Shown here: positions 15,834 through 22,763 of the stretch, piece by piece
Layout of the letters: every line of letters begins with the position of its first letter
How positions within the stretch are numbered: the stretch's first letter is position 1
Source: Brenneria corticis
Lineage (GTDB): Bacteria; Pseudomonadota; Gammaproteobacteria; Enterobacterales; Enterobacteriaceae
Length of the DNA: 64,000 nt
Assembly (NCBI RefSeq): GCF_003115855.1
Contig: NZ_KZ819085.1
Coordinates: forward strand, 1 to 64,000
Reading direction: 5' to 3'
Program-made: the position numbers and the translations under genes
The notes under the pieces: model-generated
The model's database searches: none
Told to the model about the DNA's origin: nothing
The model's input: the letters and a program-made list of their open reading frames with translations, nothing else

Positions 15834-16168
15834 TCAGCAAAGTTATGTTTAACGCGCTGATAAAGCGTGTTGAGGCATTAGAGCTTGCCCTTGCGGCCAT
15901 GCAGAAAAAAGACGTCATTCCAGAAGGGATGGCACCTTTGACGATGCTGGCGGCTGAAATGGGGTTTTCTGCCAACAAGGCGGAAGAACTAGCGCGGAAC
16001 TGTGGTGTGATAACCATGCGTCAGAAAACAGGCGTGATCGTCCATGAAGCTAAATTTCGGGAAGCGGCTCTGATAGTCGTTCGTGGAGCTAAACGGAAGT
16101 ACGGAAGCAAATATTGGTTTCACCCGCTGATAGGCAAATTCACCATGAGCGGGAGGCCGCAGCTATGA
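15830..16168 (+). CDS. Element protein, possible DNA-binding accessory
   Basis: 112-residue protein with an N-terminal heptad-rich helix (LIKRVEALELALAAMQKK) suggestive of a short coiled coil, then TMLAAEMGFSANKAEELARN, which could be a helix-turn-helix. It begins in an ATGA overlap and ends in another with the DUF927 gene, so it is coupled to the replication protein. Function not known. Confidence 0.65.
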   Translation: MISKVMFNALIKRVEALELALAAMQKKDVIPEGMAPLTMLAAEMGFSANKAEELARNCGVITMRQKTGVIVHEAKFREAALIVVRGAKRKYGSKYWFHPLIGKFTMSGRPQL

Positions 16169-18234
16169 CGGTAGAAACAAAAACGCAGGAGGCTATGTCT
16201 GATGCGCTGTTTTCCTGCCTTTACCGCTGGGTGAATGGTCACCCCATTGAACGGGATGATGCTATGCGCGCCATGAGGCGACACCAGGATGCCGCCACTC
16301 GTTACAGCTTGCTGGCAAAGGAGCTTCACCGGCTAGTGGACAGCGGCCAGACCACTTATGAATGGCTATGTGACCAGGGGCTGATTTCAACCGATGCAGG
16401 GAAGCAACGGGAAAAACGTATGGCGTTGGTAGCCGGGATCATTGGGGCCAAAGATTTAAAAGCCCAGCTTTGTGACAGTAAGCGAATTAACCGGGTGTTT
16501 CCTGTTGCTCCTGCGTCAGTGAAGTCAGTAGATACCCGCTTTCCCAAAGGGTTTAGACTTGAGTCGGATGCTTTGTGGTTCGACAAGGAAATACAGAAAG
16601 GTAACGGTGAAACTGAAACCCGTCCGGTGCGGGTATGCTCTCCTTTGCGGGTGACGGCTATTTCCAGTGATGCGTCAGGAGGTAGCTTTGGCCGTCTGCT
16701 GGAATGGGAGACAACCAACGGCACACGGCGGCAATGGGCCATGCCGATGGAAATGTTGAGCGGTAGTGGTGATGAGATGCGCCGGGTGCTGCTGTCCAAT
16801 GGTTTAACCTATATCGGCACCGGACAGGCACAACGTGCATTACTACTGGACTATATCGCACTGGCTAAACCGCAACGCGCTGTCACCTGCGTAGATCGCA
16901 CCGGGTGGCATGGCCATACCTACGTATTGCCGGATGAAGTTATAGGGCGGGATAGTGAGGCGGTTATCCTGCAAACCTCTACCTACCAGACGCAGGACTT
17001 TAAACAAGCGGGAACCTTGGACGACTGGAAGCAGTATATCGGGGCATTTTGCGTGGGTAATTCCCGCTTAATGTTTGCAGTCAGTTGTGCGCTGGCGGCT
17101 CCTCTGTTGCGCTTGATAGGAATGGATGGCGGCGGTTATCACCTTAAGGGGGAATCGACAGACGGAAAAACTACGGTGATGAAGGTAGCGGCATCGATAT
17201 GCGGTGGCCCGGATTATTGGCATACCTGGCGTGCAACCGGGAACGCACTGGAGGGAACGGCCAGCAGACGAAATGATGCATTGTTGCCTCTGGATGAATT
17301 ACGTGAAGTTGATGGGCGCGAGGCGGGCCAGATTGCCTATATGCTGGCAAACGGACAGGGAAAAGGCAGAGCACGTACTGATGGCGAATTAAGGGCACGT
17401 AAGCAATGGCGGCTATTGTTTTTCTCTACAGGGGAGTTATCGCTGGCAGAACACGCCGAACGTGCCGGGGAACGAACCTATGCCGGGATGGAAGTGCGTA
17501 TGGTGCAAATATCCAGTGATACCGGGAAATATGGTGCCTTTGAAGAACTGCACGGTATAGGAGATGGCAAGGCGTTTGCTGATTATCTTTGTGAACAGGT
17601 TGGGCGATATCACGGTATGCCGTTCCGGGCATGGATAAGTACGCTGGCGCTCGATCTGGATAAGCAGGTGGACGAAGCAAAGCGACTGTTAAAGGCTTAT
17701 ACCACAGAGCTGATGCCTGTAGATGCAGGTAATCAGGTGGGGCGTGTCGTATCCCGTTTTGCGCTGGTGGCTGTGGCAGGGGAAATGGCTTCCGATGCGG
17801 GTATTACCGGCTGGAAAACAGGAGAAGCGATAAAGGCGGTGAGGGTCTGTCTTGATGCGTGGATGCGTGAACGGGGCCATGTGGGCAATCAGGAAGATGT
17901 TGGCGTGATGGAACAGATACGGCGTTTCTTCACGGCCAACCAGTACGCCCGCTTTGCTGACTGGAATAATGATAATCATCGTCCGGCTAATATGGTGGGT
18001 TATCGCAGGACAGAGAAAGACCCGAACACCGGAGAAGAAGCCACAATGTTTTATGTCATGCCCGCAGGCTGGAAGGAAATCTGTAAGGGATTCGACCAGG
18101 TGAAAGCGGCACGGCTATGCGCAGAGGCGGGATGTCTTGTTATGGGGGGGAATAACAAATTCCAGTCTGTTACCCGTTTGCCCGATATTGGGCCGCAACG
18201 CGTATATAAATTTACCGCTTCTGTATTTAACTAA
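16165..18234 (+). CDS. DUF927 domain replication ATPase
   Basis: 689-residue protein with a DUF927 helicase-like ATPase core. The Walker A motif is GESTDGKTT at residues 329-337, preceded by ISVSCALAAPLL-like helix and MDGGGYHLKG; Walker B-like LLPLDELREV lies about 45 residues further on. N-terminal residues 1-130 carry no primase zinc finger that I can see. It replaces the P4-alpha-like primase/helicase of similar elements and is followed directly by the GGTGTAACA repeats, so it is the likely replication initiator and helicase. Start by ATGA overlap. Confidence 0.85.
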   Translation: MTVETKTQEAMSDALFSCLYRWVNGHPIERDDAMRAMRRHQDAATRYSLLAKELHRLVDSGQTTYEWLCDQGLISTDAGKQREKRMALVAGIIGAKDLKAQLCDSKRINRVFPVAPASVKSVDTRFPKGFRLESDALWFDKEIQKGNGETETRPVRVCSPLRVTAISSDASGGSFGRLLEWETTNGTRRQWAMPMEMLSGSGDEMRRVLLSNGLTYIGTGQAQRALLLDYIALAKPQRAVTCVDRTGWHGHTYVLPDEVIGRDSEAVILQTSTYQTQDFKQAGTLDDWKQYIGAFCVGNSRLMFAVSCALAAPLLRLIGMDGGGYHLKGESTDGKTTVMKVAASICGGPDYWHTWRATGNALEGTASRRNDALLPLDELREVDGREAGQIAYMLANGQGKGRARTDGELRARKQWRLLFFSTGELSLAEHAERAGERTYAGMEVRMVQISSDTGKYGAFEELHGIGDGKAFADYLCEQVGRYHGMPFRAWISTLALDLDKQVDEAKRLLKAYTTELMPVDAGNQVGRVVSRFALVAVAGEMASDAGITGWKTGEAIKAVRVCLDAWMRERGHVGNQEDVGVMEQIRRFFTANQYARFADWNNDNHRPANMVGYRRTEKDPNTGEEATMFYVMPAGWKEICKGFDQVKAARLCAEAGCLVMGGNNKFQSVTRLPDIGPQRVYKFTASVFN

Positions 18235-18744
18235 CCATTAACAAGTCTTTTCGCGTGTATCTTATTTATAGGGGTAACAAGGTGTAACAGGTGTAACGGT
18301 CAGGAGTGGCGCGGTTTCTGGCTGTTACACCTCATGTGTTTTAGGTGTAGCAAGGTGTAACAAAAGCGGTGGCTTTATTGGCAGCGTTACACCTGTTACA
18401 CCATGAAAAAACGAAGGTGTTACACGGTAAACCCGCATGTGGCACGGCTGTAACACCTGTTACACCCGTTACACCTCAAAAATAATAGAGGGGCCTATTG
18501 TATGGGGACTGTAGCTATATTCGTGCCAATGAGCTTAGCGGGACCGTGTCGTTTACTCTGAAAGGTCTGAGTCTATGTTTGGGTATGATTTTAGAGTGGT
18601 GAAAATCAATTGTTTGAATTTTAAGGATAAATATTAATTAGCAAGCGAAGATAACCTAACCTATACCAGTTTATTTACTTACGGCTTTTTTTTACTTTGA
18701 TAAACGTATAAAACAGTACGTAGCCCATTACTTAAGGAGTCGCC
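18235..18744. other. Long non-coding region containing the putative origin
   Basis: 510 bases without a gene. The left half is the GGTGTAACA repeat array (annotated separately); the right half (18480-18744) is AT-rich with no repeats I can see and presumably holds the promoter of the cargo gene at 18745, which has TAAGGAG before its start. Confidence 0.6.
18271..18475. repeat. Iteron-like array, probable replication origin
   Basis: About twelve copies of GGTGTAACA or its complement TGTTACACC lie in 205 bases. Forward copies start at 18271 (variant), 18281, 18290, 18344 (variant) and 18354; inverted copies start at 18323, 18385, 18394, 18418, 18449 (variant), 18458 and 18467. Several are directly abutting at 9-bp pitch. 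Phage P4 has comparable iterons (GGTGAACA type) bound by its replication protein. The position immediately after the DUF927 gene fits an origin. Confidence 0.78.
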
Positions 18745-19215
18745 ATGTTAAGCAAGCGTGAAGCCTTACTGAATTTACTTGTTACCGCCCTAAACGAGGC
18801 CATACGGCAGAACAAAATTGATTTGAACGGCGTTTCTCCAGATGATCATGACCAAAAGTACGGGCACTTTTTTTGTGAAATTGGGGGCAAGCCGACAGTG
18901 ATTAATTGGTCTGACATTGGATGTGATGAGCTACGGTTTTCAGTCTGGTGGGATTATTACCATGAGAAGCATCCCCAACAAAAAGATGAGAGTTTCCGGT
19001 CAGGTAGACCATTAGCGAAAACATCAAAAGTAAAATCCTTTGTTGGGACACATGCCAGTTGTTGGATAGAAAGAAAAACGGGAAAATATATTATGGGTGA
19101 GCATGGTGATCGAATTTTTGATATCTATGTTAGGCAATCTAACTTAGGTGCTCTTATGAAGTTACCGAAGGTAAAACCGTTGGGGTATAAGGACTCTGGT
19201 AAGTTTATTTTTTAG
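18745..19215 (+). CDS. Protein of unknown function (cargo gene)
   Basis: Unrecognised 156-residue soluble protein, MLSKREALLNLLVTALNEA, with a central aromatic-rich stretch (ELRFSVWWDYYHEKHPQQ) and a basic C-terminal half. TAAGGAG is well placed before the ATG. It lies between the putative origin and the M41-like protease gene, in the place where satellites often carry accessory genes. The 144-base gap to the next gene allows separate promoters. Confidence 0.65.
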   Translation: MLSKREALLNLLVTALNEAIRQNKIDLNGVSPDDHDQKYGHFFCEIGGKPTVINWSDIGCDELRFSVWWDYYHEKHPQQKDESFRSGRPLAKTSKVKSFVGTHASCWIERKTGKYIMGEHGDRIFDIYVRQSNLGALMKLPKVKPLGYKDSGKFIF

Positions 19216-19359
19216 TTTCGGTTTTTAAGTGTATTTTATTTTTTGTCAATATTATCACCTGTCATGAATAGCTTTATGCGATGATTGACGCTTTGCTAAA
19301 ATTTAGGAAAAGATACTAACATACATAGTATTTGTTAAAAATAATGAAAGGGAATTATA

Positions 19360-20052
19360 ATGGAAGAAGTAAGAAAAGAAGAGTATTTAAGAGTTTTTTA
19401 TCATGAGTTAGGGCATTGGACTATAGCCAAATGGGTTGGTTTTCGTCCGAGAAATATTACTATTTCTTCTAAATATCTCTCTAACTGGATGTCTGAAGGT
19501 TCTTGTATCACAGTTTTATATACTAAGTGTTCAACTGTTCAAGATGTTTCAAAGTACTTGATTGCCAGGCAATTAGTATTGCTTGCTGGTGCTACTTTTG
19601 AATCGAGGTGCCGCGTTTTAAGCATCAATGAAGCGTTGAGTTTGTTATGTCGAGGAACATCTAATGATGATTATAAAAAATTCATGGAGCTTGCTACTCT
19701 ATCTCTCAATTTAATGCTAGGAGAGCAAGGTAGGAGTATTTCCTCTTTGGCTGAAGAGTTAAATAAAGAAGAGGATAAATTTCATAGTGCTATTATTGAA
19801 TTAAGAAAGCAGTTGTTAGACTTTATATGCCATGCTTTGCATGGTTCTGTTTTTTCGGGATTTATAAATAATGCTGTGGATTTATTTATGCAGCGTTTAA
19901 AGGAATGTGGTAATTCTGGGGAGGTTACTGTTTTTGAGCAAGAGTTAAATTGTATTTATGATTCTGAAAATATTGAGATCTGCGACTTAAATAGTATTGT
20001 CCCTTTTGATAGAACGATTTTAAGGAAATTAGTGCATTCTTCATCGCAATAA
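19360..20052 (+). CDS. M41 (FtsH)-like zinc protease domain protein without AAA domain
   Basis: 230-residue protein with a zinc-protease motif H15-E-L-G-H19. The context FYHELGHWTIAKWVGF, followed by ITISSKYLSNWMSEG and then RQLVLLAGATFESRC, resembles the M41 domain of FtsH (HEAGHA, VTI, GGRAAE blocks). A later DDYKKFMELATLSLNLML matches the FtsH helix that supplies the third zinc ligand, with Asp at residue 104-105. There is no ATPase or membrane segment. The gene is very AT-rich. A role in defence, anti-defence or induction control is speculation. Confidence 0.65.
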   Translation: MEEVRKEEYLRVFYHELGHWTIAKWVGFRPRNITISSKYLSNWMSEGSCITVLYTKCSTVQDVSKYLIARQLVLLAGATFESRCRVLSINEALSLLCRGTSNDDYKKFMELATLSLNLMLGEQGRSISSLAEELNKEEDKFHSAIIELRKQLLDFICHALHGSVFSGFINNAVDLFMQRLKECGNSGEVTVFEQELNCIYDSENIEICDLNSIVPFDRTILRKLVHSSSQ

Positions 20053-20533
20053 GAGCCAGTATCTATTCGATTTTACAATTAAAGATGTGGCGTTAAAATG
20101 TAAAATTTGGCTGTTTAATAAATCAGTACGAAATAGCCTCAAAGATGCAAAAAGATTAAACGGCCTCAACTCTTCCCCGCGCTGGCTTCACGTCTTAACT
20201 ACAAACGTTACGGAAACCACGGCATGAAAAAAGTTGCTTGAACTCGCCAGAAGAAAACAGACCTCATCACCCAGATGCGTGCTCTGCTGACTAAAGCGGA
20301 ACGCTAACGTTAAGAAGCGGCCCCGCCTTAGAAGTCAATCACGGCCAACGTGGCCGCATCCGTACGCGCTGAGGCTGATCTAAGCAGTAGCATAACCCCC
20401 ACTGATTTAGCGCCTCACGGCTACGGTTCATCACATTCATTACGACAAATATATTTAATCATAACGATTAAAAATATTGATCATAAATCAACCTTGTCGG
20501 ATACTGTATGTGTATCCAGCGACAGGAGGGGTT
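20053..20533. other. Gap with a decayed capsid-gene start
   Basis: 481 bases with no intact gene. It contains the 20224-20307 remnant, then a segment with GGCC inverted repeats near 20343-20355, and a short AT-rich stretch before the next gene. The base composition changes sharply from AT-rich cargo to phage-like DNA around 20160, suggesting a recombination boundary. Confidence 0.5.
20224..20307 (+). pseudogene. Possible remnant of an HK97-type major capsid gene start
   Basis: After correcting one extra A in the A6 run and one missing C, the sequence reads MKKLLELRQKKTDLITQ and MRALLTKAER, then stops. This resembles the N-terminal delta-region start of HK97-family capsid proteins. Without correction the frame breaks twice in 30 bases. 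The rest of the capsid is absent. It is short, so the assignment is tentative. Confidence 0.35.
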
Positions 20534-20701
20534 ATGGCTGTTATCAAGAAGAAACCGATTCTGGTAGATCAGGTCATCATTGACGGTTTGACCCGATTGA
20601 AAGAAAAAGAGGCTGCGCGTTCCGTTGTGGGCGCAGCGCCAAGTATTCAGGAACTGGCCCGCAAGGTGTTGCGCCGTGGGCTAGCTGATTACATTCAGTG
20701 A
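20534..20701 (+). CDS. Small phage-type protein of unknown function
   Basis: 55-residue basic protein (MAVIKKKPILVDQVIIDGL, then APSIQELARKVLRRGL) with a good GGAGGGG ribosome site. The C-terminal helix resembles an Arc-type or dimerisation helix. It is the first gene of the run that leads into the tail module; no function recognised. Confidence 0.65.
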   Translation: MAVIKKKPILVDQVIIDGLTRLKEKEAARSVVGAAPSIQELARKVLRRGLADYIQ

Positions 20702-20713
20702 GGCGAGGCAACC

Positions 20714-21049
20714 ATGATCGTTATCACTCCTAAAGCAGCGACCAAACCGCTCGTTGATCGTTTTGGCCGCCGCTATATCGAAATTCAGAAGCCAAACGGC
20801 GGCATTGAATGGAAAGCGCCTCCGATGACGACTGAGGACGCGGAGGTTATCCGCGAAACCGGCCTTAATGCCGCACACCGGCAAATTGTTATCATTCAGG
20901 CTATCCAATCGACCAGCGATAAAGCCCGCACCGCTGAACTGGCCCCCATCCTTAAAGCATGGCAACGGTACATCGCCGACATGGCCGCTGTGAACCCTCA
21001 GCACCCAGCGTCCATTGTCTGGCCGGAGCAACCGGAGGATGTGACCTGA
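20714..21049 (+). CDS. Phage-type protein of unknown function
   Basis: 111-residue protein (MIVITPKAATKPLVDRFG, KPNGGIEWKAPPMTTEDAE). It lies 12 bases after the previous gene with GAGGCGAGG before the ATG and overlaps the next by one base (TGATG). Length and position are like small head-tail connector or tail proteins of siphophages, but I cannot assign it. Confidence 0.65.
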   Translation: MIVITPKAATKPLVDRFGRRYIEIQKPNGGIEWKAPPMTTEDAEVIRETGLNAAHRQIVIIQAIQSTSDKARTAELAPILKAWQRYIADMAAVNPQHPASIVWPEQPEDVT

Positions 21050-21882
21050 TGACTGTTTTCTCTATCCGTTCCCTTTTGGGCATTTCCTCCGGCCGGTCGG
21101 CGAAGCGCCGAGCCGTCGATACTCAATCCACCGATCCGAGGGACAACATGAAAAAAATCAGCTTTTCGCATCTGACCAGCAAGGCCAGAGGCCAAGAGGA
21201 CCAGCAGGCGCAACAAGCCCAGCAGGATAAGCATGATGATGACCTGCCCAAAGTGGCGAAGCCGTCCCAGCACAGCCGCTTCCACAATGTAGCGGTGTCC
21301 GAAGAGGCAAAGAACAGCCCCGTGCTGGCGGTCCGGTTGCTCAGGGCGACGAAATTAAAATCTAGCGAGATTAAGGCCCGTCTCCGGGAAGAACCGGAAG
21401 CGCTGTCTGCCTTCACCATGAAGTTTATGGAGGAGAACAATCCGGGGTGGGAGTTTCTGGACGATAGCGAAAAGGCATTTTCGGCCGAACAATTTGCGCT
21501 CACCCGCAATGATAAAAACGGCTACCTGACATCCAGAGATCGCGCCTTGAAAGTGCTCAAGAGCATGGAAGAACCGATGACGGATGATGAAAGGGATGCT
21601 CTGATTGCGCGTACCCAGCAGATGATGAACGCTTCCGATCCGAACACGCCGGACAACGTAGCAGCTCGTCAGAAAGCCGCAGATGAGTATCACGAACAGA
21701 TGGCAAAGGCCATTGTTCACCGCAACAACCAGATCCGCGCTACAGGGATGGCTCTGCCCGGTGACCGCAAACGTGCGGATGGTAAACCTGTTGGGCCGGA
21801 TGATGAAGTCCAACGGGTAGCGGCGATGCTTAAAGCTGGCAACCCCGTTGATGGCTTCTATGCGGGTGGGGTGCAAGCATGA
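21049..21882 (+). CDS. Phage-type protein, paralogue of the next gene
   Basis: 277-residue protein. Residues about 30-80 are Gln/Asp-rich and probably disordered (EDQQAQQAQQDKHDDD). The middle section, VSEEAKNSPVLAVRLLRATK to GYLTSRDRALKVLKSMEEPMT, matches the next gene product along about 100 residues. The C-terminus adds a charged segment and GNPVDGFYAGG. No catalytic motif seen. It lies just upstream of the tail genes in the same run. Start is the ATG that overlaps the preceding stop. Confidence 0.65.
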   Translation: MTVFSIRSLLGISSGRSAKRRAVDTQSTDPRDNMKKISFSHLTSKARGQEDQQAQQAQQDKHDDDLPKVAKPSQHSRFHNVAVSEEAKNSPVLAVRLLRATKLKSSEIKARLREEPEALSAFTMKFMEENNPGWEFLDDSEKAFSAEQFALTRNDKNGYLTSRDRALKVLKSMEEPMTDDERDALIARTQQMMNASDPNTPDNVAARQKAADEYHEQMAKAIVHRNNQIRATGMALPGDRKRADGKPVGPDDEVQRVAAMLKAGNPVDGFYAGGVQA

Positions 21883-22346
21883 TGAACTTTCGCCACCTGA
21901 ACGCGACAGCGAGCCATGCGGCGGCCGGTAGATACACCGGCATAGCACGCGGGCTGTATTTGTCTGGTGGCGCTGATAATGCCGAAGAGGCAGGCGATGA
22001 CGCTCATTCCGATGCCCACCGTATCGCGGTCAGTGATGAGGCCCGGAATAATCCGGTGCTGGCCCTGAAGCTGATAAAGAAAAAAACGTCGAGCGATGAA
22101 GCTATTAAAACGTTGGCGTCCAGTCCCCGGCATATCAGCGAGTTCACGAACCGGAAAATGGCCGCTGTTTGTCCTGGCTGGGAGCTGCTGGATGAAGAAG
22201 GCATGAACATGGCGGCCTTCCTGCACAGTATGTCGCATAGCGACGGTAACGGTTATCTGGCTGGGATAAGGGCGGCGCAAAAAGCGCTGGAAAAGTACGT
22301 GGAGCCGATGACGGCGGAAGATTTTAACCTGATGGTGGAGCATTGA
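21879..22346 (+). CDS. Phage-type protein, paralogue of the previous gene
   Basis: 155-residue protein that shares the block VSDEARNNPVLALKLIKKK, CPGWELLDEEG and GNGYLAGIRAAQKALEKYVEPMT with the preceding 277-residue protein, so the two arose by tandem duplication and divergence. The shared part is helical with a conserved Pro-Gly-Trp-Glu. It starts in an ATGATG overlap with its neighbour and ends one base before the tail chaperone ATG. Confidence 0.65.
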   Translation: MMNFRHLNATASHAAAGRYTGIARGLYLSGGADNAEEAGDDAHSDAHRIAVSDEARNNPVLALKLIKKKTSSDEAIKTLASSPRHISEFTNRKMAAVCPGWELLDEEGMNMAAFLHSMSHSDGNGYLAGIRAAQKALEKYVEPMTAEDFNLMVEH

Positions 22347-22347
22347 T

Positions 22348-22638
22348 ATGTTGGAACGAACGAAGGTAATCCCTCTTTCTAAGAACCTGGAAGACAAAAC
22401 GCAGAAAACAGCCTGGGAGCAGATCGAACTGCGCGAGCCGGCACTGATGGAGGTTGAGCAGTTTTATGACAAGGAGTCTAAGACAACCGTATTGTCTGCC
22501 ATGCGACTGCTGATCTCGCTGGTTTCCGGCGTTCCCGAATCGGTATTGGGTCGGATGGCTTACAGCGATTACAAACAGTGCGAAGAGTACCTGATGGGTT
22601 TTTTAACTCACGGGAAACAGAAGGATGGCGGCAATTAG
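22348..22638 (+). CDS. Phage tail assembly chaperone, short form
   Basis: 96-residue protein of the Mu-gp41-like tail assembly type (TAC_7): IELREPALMEVEQFYDKE, a helical core, and ISLVSGVPESVLGRMAYSDY. Its position directly before the tape-measure gene is the conserved place for tail chaperones, which coat the tape measure during tail assembly. A slippery sequence near its end allows a longer fused form. Normal termination is at TAG 22638. Confidence 0.78.
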   Translation: MLERTKVIPLSKNLEDKTQKTAWEQIELREPALMEVEQFYDKESKTTVLSAMRLLISLVSGVPESVLGRMAYSDYKQCEEYLMGFLTHGKQKDGGN

Positions 22639-22763
22639 CCGCTGATGTCGCCTACTGTTTCCACTGGGAACCGCATGTAACCTGGGGCATGTCCCACTCA
22701 CTCCTGAAGTGGTGGGCAGATCAGGGAAAACGCATCAACAAGGTAAGGGCAGGCAATGGCTAA
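22348..22763 (+). other. Predicted -1 frameshift fusion of the tail chaperone
   Basis: T TTT TTA at 22599-22605 is in the right phase (GGT TTT TTA) for tandem -1 slippage. Shifting there reads on as NSRETEGWRQLAADVAYCFH, WEPHVTWGMSHSLLKWW and stops at 22763, giving a fusion of about 138 residues. The extension overlaps the tape-measure start by eight bases. Its aromatic-rich LAxDVAYxFHW pattern is typical of the T part of G/GT-type chaperone pairs. A GCGGC/GCCGC hairpin follows 22 bases later, further than the usual 5-9. Confidence 0.7.

Noticed and set aside
18271..18475. Could the GGTGTAACA array be a CRISPR?
   Set aside because: Units are nine bases, occur in both orientations and abut one another; there are no spacers of constant length and no cas genes.
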